Assembly: GCA_038239005.1 (NCBI GenBank)
Contig: JBBSFE010000005.1
Coordinates: 1-64,000, forward strand
Source of the DNA: DASXHD01 sp038239005
GTDB taxonomy: Bacteria > Myxococcota_A > Polyangia > Polyangiales > Polyangiaceae
Length of the DNA: 64,000 nucleotides
Direction of reading: 5' to 3'
Part shown: one piece after another, positions 24,513-33,459 of the stretch
Numbering within the stretch: position 1 is the stretch's first letter
How the letters are laid out: each line of letters opens with the position of its first letter
Notes under the pieces: model-generated
The model's database searches: none
What the model saw: the letters and a program-made list of their open reading frames with translations, nothing else
What the model was told of the DNA's origin: nothing
Position numbers and translations under genes: made by a program

Positions 24513-25508
24513 ATGAAGACGATCGCGGCGTCCACCATTCTGGGTGTGGGTCACTACGTTCCTTCGAGGGTAGTCACCAACGCCGACCTCGCGAAGCTCA
24601 TGACCACTTCCGACGAGTGGATCGTGCAGCGCTCCGGAATCAAAGAACGTCGTTACGTCGAGGACACGAGCATCATGGCGAGCGACCTCGCGCTCCCCGC
24701 ATCCAAGATGGCGCTCGCGAACGCGGGGCTCAGCGAGAAGGACATCGACGCGATCATCTTCGCGACGCTCTCTCCCGACGCGCACTTTCCAGGCTCGGGC
24801 TGCTTTTTAGGAAAGAAGCTCGGTGCGCCCGGCATCGCCGCGCTCGACGTTCGAAACCAGTGTGCTGGGTTTCTCTACGGTCTCTCCGTCGCCGACGCGT
24901 GGGTGCGCGCAGGCGTCTACGAGCGCGTGCTCCTCGTGGGCGCAGAGGTTCACTCCACCGGCCTCGAGTTCAACGATCGTGGTCGCGACGTAGCTGTGCT
25001 CTTTGGCGACGGCGCAGGCGCGGTCGTCATCGGCGCCGCAACGCAAGCAGGACGGGGGCTCAAGAGTCTCGAAATCCACGCGGACGGAACGGGCGCAGCC
25101 GATCTCTGGATGGAAGCGCCCGCGAGTCGCATCACCAAAGAGATCGTCGAAGCGGGCGGTCACTTCCCGAAGATGAACGGCAAGCAAGTGTTCCGCTGGG
25201 CCACCGAGAAGATGCACGAGGTCGCGCTTTCGGCCATGAGCGCGGCGAACGTGACGGCCGCGGACATCGATCTCTTCGTGCCGCATCAGGCGAACCTTCG
25301 CATCAATCAGCTGGTCGGACAGAAGCTCGGTATTCCCGAATCCAAAACCGTCGCGAACATCGTGAAGTACGGCAACACGACGGCGGCGACGATCCCACTC
25401 GGTCTCTCCGAGGCGATGATCGCAGGGCTGTGCAAGCGCGGCGACACATTGCTCTTCGCCGCGTTCGGCAGCGGTTACACCTGGGGCGCCGCAGTACTGA
25501 CTTTGTAG
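24513..25508 (+). CDS. fabH: Beta-ketoacyl-ACP synthase III
   Basis: KAS III of 331 residues with the full Cys-His-Asn triad: Cys117 in RNQCAGFLYGL, His in VPHQANLRIN and Asn in VKYGNTTAATIPL, plus the C-terminal GSGYTWGA. It condenses an acyl-CoA with malonyl-ACP to start fatty-acid or polyketide chains. ATG 24513 begins the conserved N-terminus (ASTILGVGHYVPSRVVTN). It is not in a fatty-acid operon; its neighbours are unrelated, so it may be a second, specialised FabH that could supply the ketosynthase/ACP cluster further right (speculative). Confidence 0.92.
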   Translation: MKTIAASTILGVGHYVPSRVVTNADLAKLMTTSDEWIVQRSGIKERRYVEDTSIMASDLALPASKMALANAGLSEKDIDAIIFATLSPDAHFPGSGCFLGKKLGAPGIAALDVRNQCAGFLYGLSVADAWVRAGVYERVLLVGAEVHSTGLEFNDRGRDVAVLFGDGAGAVVIGAATQAGRGLKSLEIHADGTGAADLWMEAPASRITKEIVEAGGHFPKMNGKQVFRWATEKMHEVALSAMSAANVTAADIDLFVPHQANLRINQLVGQKLGIPESKTVANIVKYGNTTAATIPLGLSEAMIAGLCKRGDTLLFAAFGSGYTWGAAVLTL

Positions 25509-25605
25509 ATTCGCCGTCGCTCGCCGATCGCAAGCAAGGCCAGTGGGCGGCTGAGCCATTCTGCACACGGACGTCCGTTGACGGTGTCCTCTTCGGAGTA
25601 GAGTC

Positions 25606-26526
25606 GTGCCCGTGGCCGCGATCATCTCCATCAAAGGTCTGTCGAAGACGTACGCGTCGGGGTTTCGGGCGCTCGAGAATGTGGACCTCGAGATTCGTCG
25701 CGGCGAGATCTTCGCATTGCTCGGGCCCAATGGCGCCGGGAAGACGACGTTGATCGGTATCGTGTGCGGGCTCGTCAACGCGACGTCCGGCACGGTGATC
25801 GCAGACGGGCACGACATCGTCCTGCAGGCGGCCGCTGCGCGTTCGAAGATTGGTCTCGTGCCTCAAGAGCTCTCGACCGATCTCTTCGAGACCGTGCGCG
25901 CAACCGTTGGCTTCAGCCGCGGGCTCTTCGGAAAGCCGCCGAACCCCGGTCACATCGAGAAGGTGCTCCGCGACTTGTCGCTTTGGGAAAAACGAGACGA
26001 CAAGATCATGACGCTCTCGGGAGGCATGAAACGGCGCGTGCTCATCGCGAAGGCGCTGTCACACGAACCGACGATCTTGTTCTTGGACGAGCCAACCGCG
26101 GGCGTCGATGTCGCGCTGCGCCGAGACATGTGGGAAATGGTTCGCGCTCTCCGCGAAACGGGCGTGACCGTCATTTTGACTACCCACTACATCGAAGAGG
26201 CCGAGCACATGGCCGATCGCATTGGCGTGATCAACAAAGGGCGCATCGTCTTGGTCGAGGAGAAGACCACGCTGATGAAGCGACTCGGTAAAAAGCAGCT
26301 CTTCATGCGGCTTGCGCGCGAGCTCCCGAAGATCCCCGACGCGCTTGCGAGCACGGAGCTCGAGCTCTCGAAGGACCGCATGGCGCTCGTCTACACCATT
26401 CACGATCCGAAGCGCGTCGCGCCGCTTCTCCGTGATCTCGCGGAGCTCGGCATCGAGCTCGAAGACGTGCACACGCACGAGAGCACGCTCGAGGACATCT
26501 TCGTCAACCTCGTGAGGGCATCATGA
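25606..26526 (+). CDS. ABC transporter ATP-binding protein
   Basis: ATPase of 306 residues with Walker A GPNGAGKTT, signature LSGGMKRR, Walker B ILFLDEPTAG and switch His in LTTHYIEEAEH. The signature sequence and the C-terminal 90 residues fit the DrrA/NodI-type drug or polysaccharide exporters. GTG 25606 has GGAG about 8 bp upstream. Its stop overlaps the permease start (ATGA at 26523). The substrate is unknown. Confidence 0.92.
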   Translation: MPVAAIISIKGLSKTYASGFRALENVDLEIRRGEIFALLGPNGAGKTTLIGIVCGLVNATSGTVIADGHDIVLQAAAARSKIGLVPQELSTDLFETVRATVGFSRGLFGKPPNPGHIEKVLRDLSLWEKRDDKIMTLSGGMKRRVLIAKALSHEPTILFLDEPTAGVDVALRRDMWEMVRALRETGVTVILTTHYIEEAEHMADRIGVINKGRIVLVEEKTTLMKRLGKKQLFMRLARELPKIPDALASTELELSKDRMALVYTIHDPKRVAPLLRDLAELGIELEDVHTHESTLEDIFVNLVRAS

Positions 26527-27284
26527 ATCGCCACGCCGTTCGCGCGATCTATGTCTTCGAAATGGCGCGTGCGCTTCGCACGACGATGCAGAGTCTGCTC
26601 GCGCCGGTGATCTCGACCTCGCTCTATTTCATCGTGTTCGGCTCGGCGATCGGCTCCCGCATGGCGCCAATCGAAGGCGTGAACTACGGCGCGTTCATCA
26701 TTCCCGGTCTCACGATGCTCTCGCTGCTCACCACGAGCATCTCCAACGCGTCGTTCGGCATCTACATGCCGAGGTTCGCAGGCACGATCTACGAGGTCTT
26801 GTCCGCACCGATTTCGTGGATCGAAATCGTCGTCGGCTACGTCGGGGCATCGGCGACGAAATCGATCGTGCTCGGAGCAATCATCTTGCTGACGGCGCGC
26901 GCCTTCGTCGCGTACGACATCGCACACCCCGTCTGGATGGTCGCGTTTCTCGTGCTGACCTCCGTCACGTTCAGCCTGTTTGGGTTCATCATCGGCCTCT
27001 GGGCCGACGGGTTCGAAAGCCTCCAGCTCGTGCCGATGCTGATCGTCACCCCGCTCACCTTCCTCGGTGGAAGCTTCTATTCCGTGCAGATGCTTCCACC
27101 GTTTTGGCAGAAGGTCACTCTGTTCAATCCCGTCGTCTATCTGATCAGCGGATTTCGCTGGAGCTTCTACGGCGTATCCGACGTGAGCTTGCCCCTCAGC
27201 GTCGGGATGACGTTGGTCTTCCTCGTTGTGTGCCTCGTCGTCGTGCGGTGGCTGCTCGTCACCGGCTACCGACTTCGCACGTGA
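26523..27284 (+). CDS. ABC-2 type permease
   Basis: Membrane protein of 253 residues with six predicted helices, of the ABC-2/NodJ type: YFIVFGSAIGSRMAPIEGV, FIIPGLTMLSLLTTSISNA, PLTFLGGSFYSVQMLPP and FNPVVYLISGFRWSFYG are typical. With the overlapping ATPase gene it forms a complete exporter of two membrane plus two ATPase chains. Related systems export lipids, capsule or antibiotics; nothing here fixes the cargo. Confidence 0.9.
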   Translation: MNRHAVRAIYVFEMARALRTTMQSLLAPVISTSLYFIVFGSAIGSRMAPIEGVNYGAFIIPGLTMLSLLTTSISNASFGIYMPRFAGTIYEVLSAPISWIEIVVGYVGASATKSIVLGAIILLTARAFVAYDIAHPVWMVAFLVLTSVTFSLFGFIIGLWADGFESLQLVPMLIVTPLTFLGGSFYSVQMLPPFWQKVTLFNPVVYLISGFRWSFYGVSDVSLPLSVGMTLVFLVVCLVVVRWLLVTGYRLRT

Positions 27285-27344
27285 AGCCGCCAGCGGCGAC
27301 GTAGAGCATGCACGCGCTTCAGGATCTGGTGCTAGACTCGTGAC

Positions 27345-28256
27345 GTGAAAACTCGGCTCGCTTGGATCTTGTGTGTGGGGCTTTGCGCGTGCGGGGGCAC
27401 GGGCGATGACGGGACGACAGTCGACGGCGGGTTGGACGTCACGGCCGCGGGAGACAGTCCGTTCGGCAACGGTGACAGCTCGAGCAGCGACTCCGGGTCG
27501 GGTGGCGATGCGTGTTACGCCCCGGTCGACATGTACATCATGTTCGATCGCTCGTGCAGCATGGGCACCGATTGCAACGTCGGCGACACCACCACCAATT
27601 CGAAGTGGTGTCATGCGGTCAACGCGCTCTCGGGGTATTTCAACTCGACTGCAGCGACGGGCAACGCAGCCGCGCTCCAGTTTTTCCCCGTGACGACGCA
27701 CACGGCGGCGATGTGCACCACCGGCGCCTCCTACGACACGCCCGCCTCGCCCACCACGCCGCCGCCTTACACCACGCTGCCGACGAACACGTTCGACGCG
27801 CTGCTGAACGCAACGACGGACAATAACCCCTGCGTCACGCCCACCGAAGGCGCCATTCGCGGTCTCACCAAGTTCACCGCGGGTAACCGTCGCGGCGGTC
27901 GCGTCACGATTGGCATGCTCGTGACCGACGGTGATCCCGTCTCGTGCGACGAGAACCTCACCGATCTCTCGAACCTGCTCCAAACGCACTTCGCTTCGAC
28001 GACGCTCCGCACGTACGTCATCGGCATGACCGGCGCAAGCGACGCGAACCTCGAGAAAATCGCACAGGGCGGTAACGCACCGCTCCACCCGGACGTCATC
28101 GGTCCGCTCACCGGCCTTTGCGGGACGACCGCGGGCCCGTGCCGTCACTGGAACGTCGGCAACGGCAACCCCGCAAACTTCATCGCCGTGCTCACGTCGA
28201 TCCAGGAGTCTTCCAACGGCTGCGTCGACGGCGGCGGCACGGTCAACCCGAACTGA
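27345..28256 (+). CDS. VWA-domain lipoprotein
   Basis: Predicted lipoprotein of 303 residues: leader with lipobox LCAC, Ser/Gly/Asp-rich linker, then a von Willebrand A domain. The MIDAS is visible as DRSCSMG (D-x-S-x-S), Thr in PTEGAIRG and Asp in LVTDGDPVSC. A GTG start is used. VWA lipoproteins of this kind are numerous in myxobacteria and probably bind extracellular ligands through a divalent metal. It is 60 bp downstream of the exporter genes and probably transcribed separately. Confidence 0.85.
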   Translation: MKTRLAWILCVGLCACGGTGDDGTTVDGGLDVTAAGDSPFGNGDSSSSDSGSGGDACYAPVDMYIMFDRSCSMGTDCNVGDTTTNSKWCHAVNALSGYFNSTAATGNAAALQFFPVTTHTAAMCTTGASYDTPASPTTPPPYTTLPTNTFDALLNATTDNNPCVTPTEGAIRGLTKFTAGNRRGGRVTIGMLVTDGDPVSCDENLTDLSNLLQTHFASTTLRTYVIGMTGASDANLEKIAQGGNAPLHPDVIGPLTGLCGTTAGPCRHWNVGNGNPANFIAVLTSIQESSNGCVDGGGTVNPN

Positions 28257-28271
28257 GTGTAGTCTGCACCG

Positions 28272-28325
28272 ATGCAACCCATGCAGCCGATGCAGCCGAT
28301 GCAACCGATGCAACCGATGCAACCG
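28272..28325 (+). repeat. Six tandem 9-bp repeats encoding Met-Gln-Pro
   Basis: Six units of ATGCAnCCn in a row make up the first 18 codons of the next gene. Units differ only at wobble positions. Every unit contains an in-frame ATG, so initiation could occur at several places and slippage would only change repeat number. Confidence 0.9.
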
Positions 28326-28727
28326 ATGGCGCCGCCCCCGCGGAAGCCTCCGGAGCTGTCGTCCGCTCTAAAAGCGATCCTCGTGCTCAAAGCGCTCGGC
28401 GCGCTAGCTGTGCTCGGCATGAGCTTGATCGCGCTGGCGGCGCTCAATGCCGTGAATCCGAACACGGTCGGCTCCGACGTGCGCGCGACGATGCACGCGC
28501 TCGGGCAGAACCTGACGTTCGTATCCATCGTTCAGTTCGTCGAGCTCGCGGGCGTCGCCGGCACGTGGAACTTCAAGCGCTGGGGCGTGTACGTGCTCGC
28601 GGGTTTTTCGATGCTCGACTTCGTTCTCAGCCTCAAGACATCCAGCTCGACGAGCCTCGTCATTGGCGTCGTCACGACGCTCATCGTCGGCTTCGGCGTC
28701 GCCGCGCGCTGGAACGATTTCGAGTGA
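28272..28727 (+). CDS. Small membrane protein with Met-Gln-Pro repeat N-terminus
   Basis: Membrane protein of 151 residues: (MQP)6 followed by APPPRKPPE, then four hydrophobic helices (ALKAILVLKALGALAVLGMSL, NLTFVSIVQFVELAGVAG, RWGVYVLAGFSMLDFVLSL, SLVIGVVTTLIVGFGVAA). The N-terminal Pro-rich tail is probably cytoplasmic and flexible. Similar tails occur on actinobacterial and myxobacterial membrane proteins of unknown role. The start is ambiguous because of the repeat. It ends 9 bp from a convergent gene. Confidence 0.75.
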   Translation: MQPMQPMQPMQPMQPMQPMAPPPRKPPELSSALKAILVLKALGALAVLGMSLIALAALNAVNPNTVGSDVRATMHALGQNLTFVSIVQFVELAGVAGTWNFKRWGVYVLAGFSMLDFVLSLKTSSSTSLVIGVVTTLIVGFGVAARWNDFE

Positions 28728-28736
28728 CGAGCTAGC

Positions 28737-29603
28737 TCACAAACCGAGAACGCGGAGCACTGGCTCTACGAACATCGGCGAGAGCGCGAGCATCCACATG
28801 ACCGTCCACGCGTGGCCGGCCGCGCTCGGCCACTTGCGCGCACCGAGGGCTTGCTCGGCAAGCATCACGAGTGCTTGCGCGACGAAGTACGCGAATGTCC
28901 ACGCGGCCATCGCGGCGCCGGCGAAGAAACCGAGGCCGACCCAAATCGCGTACGCGTGGAAAGCCGCGCTCACGAAAAACGCCAAGAACACGCCGACGAG
29001 CGGGTGACGGCGTCGGGCCAAGGGTCGAAAGAACGTTGCGGCGAGCCAGTCGCTGATCGGGCGCGCCCAACGCTCGCCCCAAAGCTCTTGCACCGTGCGA
29101 GAGCGAGCTGGTGCGATGTGGAGCGGTGGCGTGCCCACGCCGAGCGCGCTGTAGAAGACGAATATGAAGCGGTAGAGGCCCGCCACGGCGGCGTAGACCG
29201 CGATGACGCCGAGGCCCCACCGAACGTGCGGCGTGTGCGTGACCGCCTCGAGAGCCATCGCGATGAGCGCCGCCCACCCTAGAAGCGCAAGCGCGGCGCG
29301 ACCCTCGAATCGCGGCGCTCGACGAACGAGACGACGCGAGTCGACAACGGAAATCACGTGGAGCACGCGTCGCCCGAAAGGCCAGTCGACCTCCGCGAGG
29401 TCGACGACGCGCATCACATTGATGAACGCAACGAGCGCGCAAATGGCTCGAAGGAGCGCAGGCTGAGAGGGAAGCAGCCATGGCGGAAGCAGCGCCGCGA
29501 TCCCGAGTGCCACGCCGACGCGGCGACGCGCGCGCGAGCCCGACGTGCACCACGTCGCCATCAACGTGACGAGTGAGCTGAGCAGGGGTGCGAGGATCAA
29601 CAC
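28737..29603 (-). CDS. Wax-synthase-like membrane-bound O-acyltransferase
   Basis: Integral membrane protein of 288 residues. The phrases RTVQELWGERWARPISDWLAATFFRPLA and FFVSAAFHAYAIW are the conserved core of the MBOAT_2 / plant-type wax synthase family; His in AFHAY is the expected catalytic residue. Such enzymes esterify fatty alcohols, diacylglycerol or other alcohols with acyl-CoA. GTG 29603 begins directly after the stop of the upstream lipoprotein gene on the same strand (TGA GTG), suggesting coupling. Substrate not predictable. Confidence 0.8.
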   Translation of the reverse strand: MLILAPLLSSLVTLMATWCTSGSRARRRVGVALGIAALLPPWLLPSQPALLRAICALVAFINVMRVVDLAEVDWPFGRRVLHVISVVDSRRLVRRAPRFEGRAALALLGWAALIAMALEAVTHTPHVRWGLGVIAVYAAVAGLYRFIFVFYSALGVGTPPLHIAPARSRTVQELWGERWARPISDWLAATFFRPLARRRHPLVGVFLAFFVSAAFHAYAIWVGLGFFAGAAMAAWTFAYFVAQALVMLAEQALGARKWPSAAGHAWTVMWMLALSPMFVEPVLRVLGL

Positions 29604-30569
29604 TCACTTCTTCGAGCACACGAGCGCGGCGATCTTCTCTGCGCCCGGGCATGCGCTGCTCGCGCTCATCGTGCCCGCGAACGACAGAAAAACCGTGCCG
29701 CCTTCGGCCGTCAGTGAAGCGGCCGTGATGGGGAGCTCGCCAGTCGTGGGGGCGAGCTCGCAGCGCGCAGTCAGGGTTTGGCTCGCGTCGGCGTTGCCCG
29801 TCGTCGCGGTGTCGAGCGTGAGGTCGAGCGTGCCGGCGAGCTCGGTGTCGCCGATGTAGTTCGCGGTTACGTGCGTGCCGGTCTGCGTAAGCGTGAGCAC
29901 GCCGCCGTTGCCGGATGTGATGAACCAGTTCTTCCCGTCGAGCATGGCGTGCGTCCCGATCTGCGAGGTGCACGTGTACTCGCCGATCGGAAACGGCGAC
30001 GCAGATGCGGGCGCGGTGACGACGGGCGCGGGGCCTCCCGTGCAGCCGACCCACACGCTCGCGGGTGCCGACACATCTCCGCAGTCCGCGTGGCTCGTGA
30101 GCTCACCGTCGAGCGTGGCGAAGACGGCACCGGATTGGTACGTGAGTGCGCCCGATATCGCATCGAACTTGGTTGGGAAGAAGCTCTCGTTGCTCACACC
30201 GACACCGTAGACGCAGACGCTCGAGCCGAAGCCGATGCTGCTCTGCGCGCTCGGCGCGAGCGTCGCAGACACGCTCGTCGTCGGCGCGAAAGTCCAAGTC
30301 GCGGTGCGGTTGCTACCGTCGACGAACGTTGCGGTGCGCGTGTCTCCGTCTTGTGTGATCGTCATGGTGGCGCCGTCGTCGAACCCGCTCGGAATCAAAA
30401 ATGGTCCAGACGAAACGGTGCCGAACGCGCACTGCGTGTACGTGCCGACTGGAAACGACGCGTCCGTGCCGGCGTCACCCGTTGCGGCAGCTCCATCGAG
30501 GCTCGCCCGCGCGCCACAAGCAAGCGCGCCCACGGCAAATGCGCAAGCCAAACGCGACAACGAAGGCAT
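29604..30569 (-). CDS. Two-repeat beta-rich lipoprotein
   Basis: Predicted lipoprotein of 321 residues with lipobox ALAC and a CGARA start like other lipoproteins here. The mature part holds two homologous halves: FPVGTYTQCAFGTVSSG...ATMTITQDGDTRTATFVDG and FPIGEYTCTSQIGTHAM...GVLTLTQTGTHVTANYIGD, so an internal duplication is seen directly. Each half looks like a beta-barrel or lipocalin-like fold. Function unknown. Its stop touches the start of the acyltransferase gene, so the two are probably one operon. Confidence 0.75.
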   Translation of the reverse strand: MPSLSRLACAFAVGALACGARASLDGAAATGDAGTDASFPVGTYTQCAFGTVSSGPFLIPSGFDDGATMTITQDGDTRTATFVDGSNRTATWTFAPTTSVSATLAPSAQSSIGFGSSVCVYGVGVSNESFFPTKFDAISGALTYQSGAVFATLDGELTSHADCGDVSAPASVWVGCTGGPAPVVTAPASASPFPIGEYTCTSQIGTHAMLDGKNWFITSGNGGVLTLTQTGTHVTANYIGDTELAGTLDLTLDTATTGNADASQTLTARCELAPTTGELPITAASLTAEGGTVFLSFAGTMSASSACPGAEKIAALVCSKK

Positions 30570-30699
30570 GGCCTCGTCCTAGCACGCCAGCAGACTCGCC
30601 GATCTCGACAGCGCCTACTTCGGTCGCTGATCGCGCCGCGCCGAGAACGCATTTCGTAACCCCGCCCCTGGCAGCGCGGGCTCGCGAAGATGTAGATGA

Positions 30700-31524
30700 C
30701 TAGTCGCGGCTGACGCCGACTTCGGCGCGCAGGTTCTCGCTGGCGCGCTGGCGTTGCTTTTCGGTGAGCTCGGGAACGACGAGCTTCAAGAACGACGTCA
30801 CGCGGCGAACGCGCTCGATGGTCGTCTTGATGACCTCGGGGTCGAGATACGACGCCGCGCTGAACATCTCGTGCTCGAACTCGGTGGCGGTTGCGCGGAG
30901 GCGGGCGGCCCATGCGTCGCGTTCTGCGCGCGCACTTGCCGTGCTCGACGTGTCGCCGTCGAGCTTGGGTGCGATCTTTTCGTTTTGCACGATGGATATT
31001 TCGAGATCGGATCGCCAGTTGCCGTACCGCGCTTGGCCGTCGTCGGTGGGCAGGTTGGGTATGCGCGCGAGGATGGCGGCGGCGACGCGTTTTCGCTGCT
31101 CGGGCGTGAGCACGCGATGAAGCTCTTCGAGCGATTTGCCGTCGTCGGCGGCGACCTCTGCGCGCGCTTTGCCGAGATTTGCGGCGTCGGCCCCGAGGGC
31201 GCCCTCGTCGATCGTGCCGCTCTCGACCGACGACGCGATGTCGAGCGCGAGCGCCTTCCGCATTTCCTGGACGTGCTGATGATGCTCGCCGATTTCTCGC
31301 ACGAGCGCGATCAAATGGCGATTCTGCTCCTTGTCGAGATCGACGGTGGAGATCGCATCGGTGATGAGCACCGCGACGCCAACCTCGGGCGACGTGGACG
31401 GCCGCGCCGCAGGCACCTCGTGCACCTTCGGTGTGGGCGTCAAATCGAAGTTGACGCCGCCCCCCGGACCGCAAGCCATCATCGCGAGCACAAACGCGGC
31501 GCTTCGACTTCGCATGTTCGTCAT
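30700..31524 (-). CDS. Spy/CpxP-like helical lipoprotein
   Basis: Predicted lipoprotein of 274 residues: leader MTNMRSRSAAFVLAMMACGPG with lipobox MMAC, then an almost fully helical, charged periplasmic domain. Two LTxxQR-type segments (HRVLTPEQRKRVAAAIL and PELTEKQRQRASENLR) resemble the LTxxQ signature of the Spy/CpxP stress-chaperone fold. ATG 31515 is an alternative start. The gene starts about 20 bp from the divergent topoisomerase gene, so their promoters overlap. Confidence 0.65.
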   Translation of the reverse strand: MTNMRSRSAAFVLAMMACGPGGGVNFDLTPTPKVHEVPAARPSTSPEVGVAVLITDAISTVDLDKEQNRHLIALVREIGEHHQHVQEMRKALALDIASSVESGTIDEGALGADAANLGKARAEVAADDGKSLEELHRVLTPEQRKRVAAAILARIPNLPTDDGQARYGNWRSDLEISIVQNEKIAPKLDGDTSSTASARAERDAWAARLRATATEFEHEMFSAASYLDPEVIKTTIERVRRVTSFLKLVVPELTEKQRQRASENLRAEVGVSRD

Positions 31525-31543
31525 GTGTACACTCCGGGTGCGC

Positions 31544-32584
31544 ATGACCACGCAAAAAAAAGGCATCACGCGAAAGAAGCACGGCTCCGGCAAGCAGTTG
31601 CGCTGGAACTACTTCGACTCACACGGCAAACGAATCACGAACGAGAAGGTCATCGAGCGCTGCAACAAGCTCGTGCTCCCGCCGGCGTGGGTGAATGTTT
31701 GGATCTCACCCGCTCCGAAAGCCGACCTTCAGGCCACGGGTGTCGATGCGAAGGGGCGTCGCCAATATCGCTATCACGTCGAATGGACCAAGGCGCGCGC
31801 CGAGGAAAAGTTCGACAGCATGACGAGCTTCGCAAAAATACTTCCCGCGATCAGAAAGCGCGTGGCCGCGGATTTGAAGCTCCGCGGCATGCCGAAACAC
31901 AAAGTCGTTGCGCTGATCGTGAAGCTGATCGACCTCTACCACTTCCGCGTTGGCAACGACGAGTACGCAAGAACCAACAAATCGTACGGGCTCACGACGT
32001 TGAAGGAAGGTCACATGGTGATCGACCGCTCGAGCAAGGCGGAAGGGAAGTACGACGCCATCTTCGAGTTCATCGGCAAATCCCGAAAACTGTGGAAGCG
32101 CCGAATTTGGGAGGACGACCTCGTTGCGCTCATCATCGCGTCCGGAAAAGTGGGCGGCACGAACAAGAAACAAGATCTCTTTCGCTACGAAGACGACAAG
32201 GGCGCCGACCACGACGTGAAATCCAATCACATCAACGAGTACCTCGATGCCATCACCAAACACGGAAGCGTGACCGCCAAAGACTTTCGCACCTGGGCCG
32301 CGACCTGGAAGACGGCCCACCGGTTGTCGCAGCAGCTCGACCCAGACGCGCCCGCGGCTCGGAAGAAAGTTTCGAAAGACGTCATCAAGACCGTCTCCTC
32401 GGACCTCGGCAACACGCCCGCGGTCTGTGCGACGAGCTACATTCATCCCGCCATCTTGTCTGACTGGAGCGACGGCACCTTTCGTACGCACTGGAGCAAA
32501 GCCACGCGTGGGTCCAAGGTGAGCGGGCTATCGAAAGAGGAAGCAGCGACGCTGACTTATTTGTCGGCGATCAAACACTCGTGA
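31544..32584 (+). CDS. Type IB DNA topoisomerase
   Basis: Poxvirus/bacterial-type topoisomerase IB of 346 residues. Typical segments are ITNEKVIERCNKLVLPPAWVNVWISP, GRRQYRYHVEW, HFRVGNDEYARTNKSYGLTTLK and the active-site region NTPAVCATSYIHPAIL, where Tyr is the DNA-linking nucleophile. The enzyme relaxes positive and negative supercoils without ATP. ATG 31544 is followed by a run of eight A residues, so the start is in a Lys/Gln-rich context. Its stop overlaps the next start as GTGA. Confidence 0.92.
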   Translation: MTTQKKGITRKKHGSGKQLRWNYFDSHGKRITNEKVIERCNKLVLPPAWVNVWISPAPKADLQATGVDAKGRRQYRYHVEWTKARAEEKFDSMTSFAKILPAIRKRVAADLKLRGMPKHKVVALIVKLIDLYHFRVGNDEYARTNKSYGLTTLKEGHMVIDRSSKAEGKYDAIFEFIGKSRKLWKRRIWEDDLVALIIASGKVGGTNKKQDLFRYEDDKGADHDVKSNHINEYLDAITKHGSVTAKDFRTWAATWKTAHRLSQQLDPDAPAARKKVSKDVIKTVSSDLGNTPAVCATSYIHPAILSDWSDGTFRTHWSKATRGSKVSGLSKEEAATLTYLSAIKHS

Positions 32585-33459
32585 AGATCTCGATGCGATA
32601 TGTTTGTCTGCTTCTTGTCGTCGCGTGCAAGAAACCATCGCCGATTGCGGTCGATGACGCACCATCGCCTCGTCCGACACCCACCGTCGCGGCATCTGCA
32701 GTTGCGGCTGTCGAGAGCGCGGTTGCCGATACGCGCACGCCCGCGCACCTCGTAGCCGATCGCTGGAACGCCGCGCACGACAAGCGTGACGCAAAAGATT
32801 TCGAAGCGGTCTATGCGCCGCATGTTGCGTTCTACGGTCAGGCGCTGTCGAACGCAGAGTGCGTGAAACGAAAGATCGCGGCGCTCGAAAAATCACCTGG
32901 GTACACGCAATCGATCCATTCGTGGATGTACGGGCAAGCCGAGACGCCCGACGACAAAGGCGCGACGCGCGTCATCTTCACGAAGACGACAATCGAGCAC
33001 GGCAAGTCGCACGACTACATCGCTCTACTCACGATCGATCGCTCGCTTCACATCACCGAAGAGCTCGACAGAACGAGCGAGCAAAACCTCGCGAAGTCGA
33101 CGATGCCATGGTGCATGGACGGCTACAACGAATCGAACGCTCGTATCCGTCCGCCGTTCAAGATCAGCTCGAACACGGCGATTGCGTCGTTCGGCAAGTC
33201 GAAGCACTTGGCGGCTTTGCAGGCGAGCGCCACTGGCCAAGCGTACGGCGTCGACGGATTCGATTGCACCGATTCGTGCGTGACCACGCAACCACGGCAA
33301 TGCGGCTACGACATTCGAGTCATCGACGCTGCGTCGACGGCGATCTCACGTCTCGTCGAGTGGGTGTATGTGGACGGCATCACGAACGTGCTTTGGTATC
33401 GCGACGGCAGCCCGGACGCCGGGCTCGATGATTGGCTCTCCGAGCCGCTCACGCCCTGA
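32581..33459 (+). CDS. Hypothetical lipoprotein with SnoaL-like core
   Basis: Predicted lipoprotein of 292 residues; GTG overlaps the topoisomerase stop (GTGA). The leader ends in lipobox LVVAC and a Pro/Ala-rich linker follows. Residues from about 55 (HLVADRWNAAHDKRDAKDFEAVYAPHVAFYG) look like the first helices and strand of a SnoaL/NTF2-like domain; a C-terminal part has disulfide-type Cys (FDCTDSCVTTQPRQCGYD). Translational coupling to a topoisomerase is odd and probably has no functional meaning. Function unknown. Confidence 0.65.
   Translation: MKISMRYVCLLLVVACKKPSPIAVDDAPSPRPTPTVAASAVAAVESAVADTRTPAHLVADRWNAAHDKRDAKDFEAVYAPHVAFYGQALSNAECVKRKIAALEKSPGYTQSIHSWMYGQAETPDDKGATRVIFTKTTIEHGKSHDYIALLTIDRSLHITEELDRTSEQNLAKSTMPWCMDGYNESNARIRPPFKISSNTAIASFGKSKHLAALQASATGQAYGVDGFDCTDSCVTTQPRQCGYDIRVIDAASTAISRLVEWVYVDGITNVLWYRDGSPDAGLDDWLSEPLTP

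Noticed and set aside
24513..25508. KAS III as part of the ketosynthase/ACP cluster
   Set aside because: 26 kb away with unrelated genes between; mentioned only as a possible supplier of starter units.
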